Source of the DNA: Parachlorella kessleri
Lineage: Eukaryota > Chlorophyta > Trebouxiophyceae > Chlorellales > Chlorellaceae
NCBI GenBank assembly: GCA_001598975.1
Contig: BBXU01000538.1
Span: forward strand, 1-47,158
Length of the DNA stretch: 47,158 nucleotides
Direction: 5' to 3'
Shown here piece after piece: positions 22,052-32,700 of the stretch. Position 1 is the stretch's first letter. Every line of letters begins with the position of its first letter. The notes under the pieces were generated by a model. It was not told where the DNA came from. It saw nothing but the letters and a program-made list of their open reading frames with translations, and searched no databases. The translations under genes and the position numbers were made by a program.

Positions 22052-25000
22052 ATGGCCTTTGCTTTGGCTCCCAGCGCAACTTGTCGGGTAACCTCGCAGC
22101 AGGATAGTGGTAATAGGGGCCGTAGTTGCTTTCTGAGACCGAGCGTAGTTTGGGCTGCCGTTCCTGCCAGGAGACGTTGCAGTCTGCAGCAGAGGCTTTC
22201 CCTAGCAGCCAGTGCAACTGCTGGCAGCATGGCTCCCCCAAAGGTGAGCTCAGGTCTCCAGGGAGAGAATATCATGAAGTTTATTTTGGAGAAGTTGCTG
22301 TGGTGTTGCCTTTGGCTGCTGTTCATACTGCTAGCACGCAGTGAGCGATTGTGTCCTGCTTACTTGAGCGTCAAGCTTGATGCCCAGGGCTTGCCTCAGG
22401 TAAACTCCTCACAGCTGCCCTTCTGGAAGGATCCAGTTGCTGTTGCATAACGCAGATGGAGTCGGAGCTGAAGCTTGAAACTGACAGCCGGGGGGTGCAG
22501 CGGCTGGCGCTGCAGCCGGAGGGCTGGAACACGTGGAAATGGCGGGGACACAATGTCAACTGGCTTGGAGCTGGTGAGAGCGACAGGAAGCCAGGCACAT
22601 GAGGATTCCTGTTGGCAACGTGTGTGCTTGGTGGTGCCTGTGCTAGCTCAGCTTGCCGCCCAGTGTGAGCTGTATGGGGGTGTAGGGCAACCTTATATTG
22701 GTTGCACCCATGGATTTTTTACATCAGAACTTGTGGTTGGTTCCGAGTGACGGCTGTCCATCTCCGCTTGCAGCAGGCGCTTTAGTTGCTTACGTGAGTT
22801 AGGACATATGCACCATGTATCTGTGGTAAAGTGTGTGCAGCAGCGCTATCTTGAGTTGACGTATCCACCTCTCCTCACAGGCACTGAGGGCCCGCCGGTG
22901 GTGCTGATTCATGGCTTTGGCGCATCTGCATATCACTGGCGCTACAATGTCCCTGAGTTGGCCAAGCACTGCAGGCAAGCCTCGTCAGTGACATTCTTCA
23001 TACCGCCTTTCTGCCTGCTGAGTCTACTAACAGTGCTGCACTGCTGGGGAAGCCGGTTAGCTGCTAATGTGACAAATTTGAGCCCATGCTGTGAGCACTG
23101 CTGTGCTATCAGCTGATGTTTCAGTGAACACGAGCAGTATTGCTGCGTTATTGGCGTGCTGAAGATGCTTGCTAAGCATAATTGACCTGCCCTTGTAGGG
23201 TTAATGCCCTGAACCACCTAGGCTTTGGCCGTGCTATGACTTAGGCTTGTATTCTTACAAACACACTTGTTTTTTGGTCAGCATGATGAAGACGAAAGGT
23301 GTGACCTGCAGGGTGTATGCCCTGGACTGCCTGGGCTTTGGCTGGAGCAGCAAACCTCTGGTAGACTATAAAGGCTACAACCTGTGGGAAGAGCAAATAG
23401 CAGGCAAGGGCCAGTGCGACTTGTTATTGGGTCTTACAGCCGGTATGGGAGGGAAAGACAGTGGGGCTTGCTACAAGGTTTGAGGAAGCTGCGCTGGCCT
23501 TATGAAGCGCTGCACTGACACCTACCCTGGTGTGAATAGTGGCGACCAGGGAAGATGTATTTATATATAGCGTCAGTGGTAAGAGAGAAGGTTGGGGTCC
23601 ATGCATCGGTTTCATACTGCTGCTACCTGGAGCTAGCCCCGTTTTTATCAGTTGACTGCTCGCTTTCAAATTGTGGCTTATGAGAGCGAGGCCAGCCTCG
23701 GTGGATCAGAAAGTAGCCGCACTGGGTGCGCCCTTTTTTTCATACTGAGAGCATAGCTGTGATGTGTCCTGCCCTGCAGACTTCCTAACCCTAAATACAC
23801 CCTTCACCCATCCGAGCTGAACCAGAAACTAGCTGCTCAATGGTGCTAAAAGCACAGCTGTGATGTGTCCTGCCCTGCAGACTTCATCCGGGAGGTGGTG
23901 GGCGGCGACAAGGCCATCGTGGTGGGCAACAGCCTGGGGGGCTACAACGCCACTGCTGTCGCTGCCAACTACCCCGAGCTTGTGCGGTGAGGCCTTGCTA
24001 TGCTGGGGTGAGGTTGGGGGTACTTGCATGCCTGGCATGTCCCCAAGGCCTGATAAATTGGCAGATATCGGGGCCACCTCTGATTCTGCTGGGTCGGTGT
24101 TGCAGTGGCGAAGACACTTTGTACAGCCTGTGGTATAGGTCTGGGGGAGGGCTGACACTCTTTGCCTAGGTCAATACGAAAGATGTGGCTGACCTGAGCC
24201 AGGATGGGGTGCAGGGGTGTTGTGCTGCTCAACGCTGCGGGGCGCTTTGATGACCCCAACGCGCCCACCAAAGTGCCCGAGGCTGCGGCCGCCGCTGCTG
24301 CCGACGTGACCCCTGGCATGTGGTACCGCATGATGGACCAGGTGTCCTCCTTCACTAAGCGCAACATGGTCCTGGCATCCTTCTATTACGCCAAGAGCCC
24401 CATGCGGATCCGGCAGGTGCTCCGGCAGGTGAGAGGGGCATTTTGAGGGGAGGGGCGTATATGCAGATGAGGGGGCTTGAGAGGGTTGGCTAGGGTAGTA
24501 GGGCTGTGCTGGGCTTGCCGGCAAAGGAGCTTGGCGGAGCTTCATGCTTGCTAGCGGGTGAAACATGTGCTGTCAGTGCCATCCTGTGGGTGACTGGGCC
24601 TGCTTTGGACCTTGGTACTGTGCCAGCACTGGTGGGTGTACGGGGGCTTAGCTGGGCTGCCCTTTAGCGTCCGTAACAGCTACAAGCCAAGCACACACCA
24701 CCCTGGTTTGTCCTGAGGCCATGCATGCTTCCCAGGTGCTCGTGCTAATCAACAGGTCTGCAAAAAATCCCCCTGAATCCTTATCTCAGGAGTTGCCAAT
24801 ATTGCTACTGTGTACGGCTGTATCTCTGTCCCGCCTCCCTTGATGAAAACCTGGTGCAGTCCATTGCCTACTAATGATGACCATTGCACCTTACTCTGTG
24901 CAGGTGTACCACTGCCCCGCCTCCCTTGATGAGGACTTGGTGCAGTCCATAGCCATCCCAGCTCAGGACCCCAATGCTGCTGAGGTGTTTTACCGAATCA

Positions 25001-25803
25001 TCACTGGCAGCGGCAAGCCCATGAACCGTCTACTGGACAAGCTTGACGGCATGCCCCTGCTGCTGCTATGGGGCAGCAAGGTGGGCGGGCAGGGCTGGTG
25101 GTGCAGTGCAGGACAGCGTTCATTGAGGGCTGTTCTGCTCTGTAGGGCATCGAGACTTGCATGGGAGTTCTGTCTTGTGACCGTCCTGCTGCCGCTGCTG
25201 GGCGGGATGAGGGCCAGGTTACCTGTGAGGTGCCTCAGTTGCACATGTCTTCAGTGGGCTACCATACTTACCAGCCTTCCCGCTGGCCTTTCCTAATGAG
25301 GATGTGAAATCTGGCATTGTCGTCATGTCACCTTCCTAGAAAGGTGCAGGAGTTTTTGAAAAGGGGCGGGGCTGAGTGTTGCTGCTCCCTATTGTGCAGG
25401 ATCCTTGGTGTGTGCCTGCTCGAGCCACCCAGATCCAGCAGCATTACCCGACAGCTGAAAGGATAGACATTGAGTCTGGCCATTGTCCACATGTGAGTCT
25501 AGCACTAATGCTTGCGGCACGGACACCTCGGTGCCATCGTCAGGGTGCCTGCGCTCATGGCATGCCAGTGCGGGTATGAGACGAGCAGAAAAGTAACTTA
25601 AATAGTACAAAAATGCGTCAGCAAGTTATGTTCTATTGGATCTAGTGCTAAGAATGGTCCTTCTTACCTCTCTGTGCCGAAGTCTATTTGATTCCTGCTT
25701 GCAGGATGACACCCCACAGCTTGTGAATTCAGAGCTGCTGCGGTGGATTTATAGGCTGGAAGAAAAGAGCCTTCCTGCCTCAGCACTTGGCAAGTTCCCG
25801 TAG
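22052..25803 (+). CDS. Chloroplast alpha/beta hydrolase (At4g36530-like)
   Basis: Nine exons join in phase to 394 residues: 22052-22243, 22456-22573, 22881-22974, 23312-23403, 23881-23986, 24215-24428, 24904-25080, 25400-25492 and 25705-25803. The first about 60 residues (MAFALAPSATCRVTS..., Arg/Ser/Ala-rich) look like a plastid transit peptide. The hydrolase fold shows the HGFGAS oxyanion region (from H114), the nucleophile elbow GNSLGG (S183), the acid D332 (DPW) and the base H359 (GHCPHDD), a complete catalytic triad. The sequence runs close to plant plastid hydrolases of the group that includes pheophytinase-type enzymes, but the substrate cannot be assigned. Introns 3 and 4 start with GC (GCAAGC, GCAAGG). 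The intron before exon 5 and the intron before exon 7 contain copies of the following exon start. Confidence 0.9.
23753..23886 (+). repeat. Duplicated splice acceptor before hydrolase exon 5
   Basis: GCTGTGATGTGTCCTGCCCTGCAGACTTC appears twice, with the acceptors ending at 23779 and 23880, 101 bp apart. Only the second gives the conserved DFIREVVGGDKAIVVGNS. Using the first shifts into a frame with an early TGA. Confidence 0.9.
24812..24958 (+). repeat. Tandem copy of the hydrolase exon 7 start
   Basis: CCGCCTCCCTTGATGA followed by CTGGTGCAGTCCAT lies both in the intron (24831-24868) and in exon 7 (about 24917-24954). The intronic copy lacks a clean acceptor and runs into TAC TAA TGA, so it is a non-coding copy. 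Confidence 0.85.
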
Positions 25804-26776
25804 TTTGTTGACATGTGTGCTGCGCGGCAGACTGGTGGGACATGCGGCCTCCTTTCTGTTGTGTTATGTTAGGCTTGCTGTTCTGTCCGTCGCTGTATTG
25901 ATGTTTCCACACATTGTTCTCTACTGTCAGGCGGTGCAATCGGTGAGTCGTGCACCACCTAAGCGTGCATGCCTCCTTTCTGTGGGTGAGTATCTTACGC
26001 TCTCAAATCTCCTCCTCAGGTGTACTTTCTTCTGACTTGCACATGATTGGCCTTAGGTTCTCACATCTTCTGTTTTTATGTACTCTCCTCTGACCTGCAA
26101 GTGATTGGGTATGTGATGTGTAAAATATAAGTTTGGTGAACCAGAAGTTGCTCAGCAGCCAACCTTGTAACAGGCCAGGAGATTTACTAAGAGGCTAATC
26201 AAGTTACTCATTAGATGATAATATCCTCTTAAGCAGGGAAGTATTCTTAGCCTACTTACCTGCCTGCTCCAAGTGTATGGTCTGTTATGCATGCATTTGT
26301 TTTGAGGTGAGAACCCTGCAGACCTGCCGGTGGTTTCCTGACAATGGCCGACACCAGAGTATGCGAAACTGTCGATTACTTCATTAAAAGCAGGCCAGGA
26401 GCAAGTAAAGAATAGAATCAGCTGCGACAGCTGTTGCCTCCCGTCCAACGGGCGGGTTACGGAGATATATGTAAGCTTTGGGTGAAGTGCGGGCCTTGGA
26501 GCCTTGGTATGCAACGGATCCCGTCATGACATTCTCCCCCCTCTGTCAAAGCTGCAGCAGAGCTTGTGAAAGCACAGTTTTGTCAGATCAGATCGAGCTG
26601 TTGGCTTCAAGCTCAGCACGCATGCTTAGCCACGTGGCTAGTGTCATCCCCCCTCTTTGTTCTATTGCTGCAGCATACTCCTCGTCTGTAAATGTATGGC
26701 TAATTCGCTGACAATGAAACTTGTTACGGTGCTGGAGCGCCCCTAGTTGTTTGCTGATCGTGCCAATACCACATCC
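25804..26776. other. Hydrolase 3' UTR and GLG1 upstream region
   Basis: The gap between the hydrolase stop and the GLG1 start codon has a TGTAA at 26119-26123, likely the poly(A) signal of the hydrolase. Just before it, TGTACTYTCYTCTGACYTGCA is tandemly repeated (about 26022-26060 and 26078-26116). The remainder should hold the GLG1 promoter. No gene was found. Confidence 0.5.
26119..26123 (+). promoter_or_regulatory. Candidate poly(A) signal TGTAA
   Basis: TGTAAAA lies about 316 nt past the hydrolase stop, in the sense orientation. Confidence 0.5.
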
Positions 26777-29700
26777 ATGACGTGCCAAGCCCGGCCCGTT
26801 TACAAGCTTAGTCTGTTGTACATATTGGTATCCTGCACAATAGGGTCCACCTTGGGCCAGGAAAACACGCCTGCTCCTGGAGAAACCCGAGGTGTGGACA
26901 AGCAGCTAGCCTCGGCCATCGCTGCACAGCAGGGAAAGAGGAACGCCAGCGAGGCGGTGGAGGTCCAAATCGTGCGGGAGGCACCCAAGGCCAAACTCTT
27001 CAGTGGCGACGGGGACGTAGCCACGAACGGTGGGGCCCAACACTGGATCACTTGCTGTGCTGCTGCTGCTCCTGGCGTCTGGCTGTTTGGTGTAAGAGTG
27101 TTTTTGAATGTGCAGGTGACTGTGAGGATGATATAGACGCCCGTTGCCAGGGAGTAAAGCCTGGCGAAGGCAGGCTGGCCGACTGCTTAGGCAAGCAGAT
27201 GGAGGAGCAGCGGAAAGGCAACACAAAAGGTTAGATGGGCAAGGTTAGATGGGCATGCACGGAACTGCTGTTGCTAGACATGCAAAAGAATGCCTCTGTT
27301 GCCTTGCTGACTTGAAAAGCTTTGAGTTGGCACGGGTGCCCTTCGGCCCTGACGGGGATGCAGCAGTCAGTCAGGGGTTTCAGGGTTCCAAACCTGGGTA
27401 TTAAGATTGATAAGGGGATTTGGAAAAAAGCCCAACCCTGAGGGCCACTTGCATACATATGGTGGACATATGCGCCAAAGGAGTGCTGTTGTGCGACATG
27501 TGCAGGCAAGCACGTCAGCGAGGAGTGCGTGAAGGAGCTCTCGGCATTTAGAATCGACCGGGGCAGCAACATAAACAAGAACATCCCACTTGGTACGAGG
27601 CATGTTTGTCTGGCATGTTCTTCTTTGCAGCCCCTTGCGGTGTGAGCATGAGTACCAACTTTCCATTTAGAGATGGCTGCGTAGGGCTTCAGGCTGCTCA
27701 CCGGCGCCTGCCCGGCACATGTCGATAGTGCGTGTACTTGTTTACAATCATGCAGCTGTCCTGCTTATGAGCTGCGGGCAGAACGGCATTTTGCGCCCCT
27801 GTGGCCAGGCCAATGATGAACCGGGATGCCTGCCTGGTTGTGTGCAGCTCGGGCGTGTCGTGGCGATGTGATCCGGCTCTGCAGGAATGCTTTCTTCAAC
27901 AGCACGGGACCGGGACTGGTCCTGCGGTGCTTGAAGTGAGTCAGGGAGGCATCCGTTTCCCACGGCTCTTGTTGCTGCCAGGGGCACAGAGCTTAGGAGG
28001 GAGAGCTGGGGTACACATGCAAGCTGCAGCGCATTATATATGGTGCCTGTCTCCCAGGAGGTGTGGTGCTAGTTAGTCATATGGTGCGAAAGGTCATCTG
28101 CGAACAGTGGTGAAGTTTGGGGGGCTGTGTGCCGGGTAGAGTGCTGGAAGTTATTGCCATGGCTGCACATGGTGCGCTGCAGGTCACAACAAGAGAGCTT
28201 GTCGCTGATCTGCAAGCAGCGGTTATTTAAAGCCATGTTGGAGGTAAGGCAAGAAGAGCGTACCCCGGAACCCGGTTTCTCTCTTTCGGGGCATGTTGTG
28301 GTTGGCCCACGGAGGGATGCGAGGCGTGATGCTATGTTGGGCATCGACTCCCTGCTGTGCCTGCTGCCTGAGGTGTGGAGCCTAGTGCTAGGGCATCCAT
28401 TGAATGCCTTACTGACCCTTCTGATGTTGCCAAGGTTTGTTTTATTTGTTTGTTTATTTATTTCTTTGTTTGCTATTTGTTTTCCAGGAGGCCAAGGACT
28501 TCAGGGTTGATCCTGCCCTTCGAGAGGCATGCGGCACCGATGCTGCTTCCCTGTGTCAGGATGTGGAACCCCAAGAGGGTGGCATGATCAACTGCCTGGT
28601 GCGTCCCCACATCAGCAGAGTGGCACCATCGTTGCACACTCCCTTGCCGTGCTGGTGCCCTGGAAAACTTGCAGGGGGCCGTGCCAGAAACGGTGGTGAT
28701 GTCGCAAGACACAAGGCTTTTAAGTCACCATGACTGGTAGCAATTCAGCTGGTGTGTGTAGCTGCAGTACCACAGCAGTTCGCCTTTGTCTACTTGGACT
28801 ACCCGCGGTGCATCCCTACAGCCACACACAACAATGCCTGGTTTACTCGGGTGCCATGGGGACAGAAATTTCCATTGTTCTGTTGTTATGCGTGGGTGCA
28901 ACTGATACCGCAGCTCTGCAAACTCCCTGCACACCCCGTATCGGCTCAAGGCCACTTTCACTGGCCGCGGCAACTTCAGCCAGTGTGGACATCTCATCAG
29001 TGGTCCCCTTGCAGGTGGACACAAGGGACAATGCTAGCAGGAAATCTTTCCCTGAGCTCGTGCCAAGTTCCTGTGGGTTTCTTGTTATGCAGCTGGCGAG
29101 GCGGGGCAGGGCTAGCAGTGACTGCCAGAAGCAGCTGCTGCGCGCGGAGCGGGAGAGGAGCTCTGATTTCCGGCTGAACAGGCCGACGGCTAGAGTTTGC
29201 GCAGGGGAGGTGCAGCGCTTCTGTGAGGGGCTGGAGCCGGGTGAGTGCGGGGTGGCGGTGTGGTGATGATGACGTGACAGGCTGGAGCCGGGTATGTGCG
29301 GGGTGGCGGTGAGTTGTGATGATGTGAGGGGCTGGAGCCGGGCGAGTGTGGGGTGGCGGTGAGGTGATGATGACGTGAGGGGCTGGAGCCTGATGAGTAA
29401 GGGTGGCGGTGAGCGTATGGTGAGGAGTGTGAGAAGAGCGATCGGTTCTGCTCTCTGGAGGCTTGGTGCGGCCGGGCCGGGCCGGCGGTACAAGGCAAGG
29501 TGTGTTTTCCAGGGGGGCACGGAGCGTCGCTTTATGTGCTGTGGTGTGTGCCCACAGCTCTGTAGCAACCCCCATGTTCGTATGGCCGTTTGGGGATGCA
29601 GTGCCAGCATGACCTAGGTTGTCCCCTGACTTTCTGGCTGATGGTGTGTATAGAGGTAGCAAGAAAGGTCACAGTAGCATCGTGCAGATGCAATGCCATG

Positions 29701-32700
29701 TCCCTTGCGCAAGCTGCCTGCAGGTGAGGGCAGGGTCTGGCGGTGCCTCGAAGACCATAGGCAGCAAGCCGGCTTCTCGGCAGGGTGCCGCAGCTACTTG
29801 GAGAGCTTCATGCAGCGCCAGTCATCAGACTACAGGCTCAACTATGGTGGGCTTGGTGGGCTGAGCAAGTGACTTGGCATGGGGGTTGGTTGCAGGGCAC
29901 TAGCTAGCATGCTCTGCACGCTACGCCCTTGACTCAGCCTGAGCCCTGACCGGAATCTGGGGCATGCTCGAGAAGGTGGCCATTTCATCATGGAAACCGC
30001 ATGCAGAGATTGGCTGCCAAGTGCAGCAGCGCGTGGCACTCCAAAACCTTTTTGGGGAAGAATCTAGTTTGGGTCGGCGAGGGTGCCTGGGTGCAGGGCT
30101 GCGGGCTTCCTGCGAGGATGACATAGCCCGGCTGTGTGCGGAGGAGAAGGAGCAGATTGATAACAGCCAGGGCGCTGGGGCAGACAGCAAGGTCATCCTG
30201 TGCCTCGAGGTCTGTGCTGTGCTGTGCTATGCTGGCCCACGGGCCGAAGGGCAGCTTTGAATGGGAGACATGCGGATGTTACGCTGTTATTGTTCTGCCT
30301 TGCCGCTGAAGTGTCTTGGGATAGGGATGATGAGTATTGCTCGATTAGGTCTCTTGGAGCAGGGCCCCTGTCGTGGTAAGATCGGCATGCTATGAAATGC
30401 CATGCCATGCCACCAGGTCTGCCGCATGTGCAGCCCATGCAAGGGATGCTGTTGTCAGGACACAGCGCAAGCACTGTTCTGTGTCGCTTCCCACTCTGCC
30501 AAACCAGCCACAGCCATGCATGCGCAGTATAACACGCACCACCATAATTGCCGACCTGTACAGCCCAACACCCTTGCCCCCCTGCCCCTGCAGACGCAGC
30601 GGAAGCAGATCCGCAGTCCCCAGTGCAAGCTGGAGGTGGCCAGGCAGCTTGTGCGCGAGGCGGCAGACATCCGCTTCGACCACACAGTCGCGCAGCAGTG
30701 CTATGAGGACCGAAACAAGCACTGCTCCCATGTACAGCAGGTGGGTGGGGCAGCATGCGAGGAGCAGTCCCTCGTAGGCGGGACCTCATGCTTCGGCGGT
30801 CCAATCTCTGTTCCCAGCTGCAGTAATTTCGATTGCGCATCTGTTAGGCTCCTGCGACTGCGGCAAGCATGTTGCAGGCTCCATGTGTATGTGCTGTTCG
30901 GGCTTGCATGTCCATGGCGAGGCTGCTGCTGAGCGGTTGCCTCACTGCAGCTCCCCGCAAGCCTGTACCGCTTCACTCCCTTCGGTGCAAAATTGGTTCT
31001 CTCCTGGCCAGCCTTCTTGCCACCCTGCCCGCAGCAAGCCCCAGCAGCTGCTGACTGGCAGGTTCCGCCGGCTGTTACTTGTTCCTTAACGCCCTTCCAC
31101 ACAGGCGCGAGGTGGTGCTCTGTTATTTGTGAAACGCCTGCAAACAGGAAAGCTCCCGCTGTGCCTCTGCAGGGGTCTGCACGCGTCATCCGCTGTCTGC
31201 ACGACCACCAGGCGCAGCTGAGCAGCGACTGTGCAGCAGCGCTGTTTGACCATGAGGTCAAGCTGGCAGGTGTGCTGTGCCTTGCTGTGCTGAACTGAGC
31301 TGAGATGTGTTGTGCTGATGTGCTGTGATGCGGGTGTGCCGTGCGGCCATACAGGTCAGGCTGTCTAAGAGGCCTAGCCACCTTCTAAAAGAAGAACCGC
31401 ACCTGGGGTGATGGCCACTGCATGGCGTACCTTGCTGGCCGGGATGGTGCAGGGATGTTGCTGTGGCATGAAGTGGTGGTCATGCAGGGGTGGAGTCGGA
31501 TTGCGCAACAAAGGGACTTTTGCTTGCCTGCCTTCAGGTAGCACCCACACTAACCTAGGAGTGAACACATACTCTCCAAGCTGGGATTGTTGTGAAGTAC
31601 TACTGCTTGCAACTGCAGAGGACATTGACTTCAAGTACCCGCTCAAGCAAGCTTGCCTGGTCGAGATGGACATGTTTTGCAAGAATGCGCAGCATGGCCA
31701 TGCGCGCGTGATCAGGTGATCAGGCCAGACTGCTTGCGCTTTGCCAAGTCCCTCTCTTATGTAAGTTGCATAAAGCGTTGTTTTCTTCTGCTGTTTCATG
31801 CGCTCCTTCATGCAATACTATGGCGATGGCATGGGCAGCCCGCCCCTGTAGTGCCATCAGCATGGTGTAGCTGGCTCAGATAGCAGGGAACTAAGCACCC
31901 CAGCACCCTCACTGGCAACAAGCCTGCCTGTTAACTGTCCTTGCACCTACCCTCCACTCACTAGGGGTCTTCACGCCTGCAGCCATGACTGCTGCTGCTC
32001 GTAGGTGGATTCCCTCAGATCCCTGTGATCCTGCCCAGTATGGGATTAGCATGGGCCCAGCAATGATGCCGGGGGGCCAGCAGCTGTCTGTTCGCCCAGG
32101 CCCCGTTCACTCACACCACCGTCTTTGCGGCTGCTGTGCTGAGCAGGTGCTTGCAGGTGCACCTGGACCGACCCGACATGTCCAGCGAGTGCCGAGCAGA
32201 GGTGGAGCGAGACCAGCAGCAGTCTGCCAGCGACTACCGGCTGAACTACCGGCTCAAGGAGGCGTGCATGGAGGACGTGCGGACCCACTGCAGCGACCTG
32301 GCGCACACGTGCTCGCTGGAGAAGGGGTGCAGGTGCGGGGCACCAGATACCTGTGCGCTGGAGCGAGGGTGCAGGTGCAGGGTACCAGATACCTGTGTGT
32401 CGGAGAGAGGGTGCACGTGCGGGGTACCAGATACCTGCTCCCTGAAGAAGGGATGCAAGGGTGCGGCGTGTAAGGTATTTTCTGCTGTGCATGCTAGGGC
32501 CAGCGCTGTGCCAGGAAGGGTCCTAGTGCAGGGACCTGAGTGCGCAAATGCATTTCTGTGGAGGAGGGGTGCGTGTGCGGGGGGACTGTGTTGTTGGTGG
32601 GCAGCAGCTTTAGGAATGGGAGGGTGCTTGCATCGCAGAGTGCTCGGCAGGTGCCACCTTGCGTTTGTTGGCGTTCAGAGACTCTGAAAGTAAGGGTGTA

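Noticed and set aside
27090..27115. GLG1 intron 1 starting at GTGTAAG, 27090
   Set aside because: The phase fits, but the intron would be only 26 nt, too short. Donors at 27030 or 27003 give plausible lengths.
29240..29400. Minisatellite as a coding extension of GLG1 exon 7
   Set aside because: Reading through the first donor meets TGA within the first repeat unit.
30402..30932. Long plus-strand frame covering GLG1 intron 9 and exon 10
   Set aside because: Only 30594-30740 fits GLG1. The flanking parts lie outside splice sites that keep conserved sequence.
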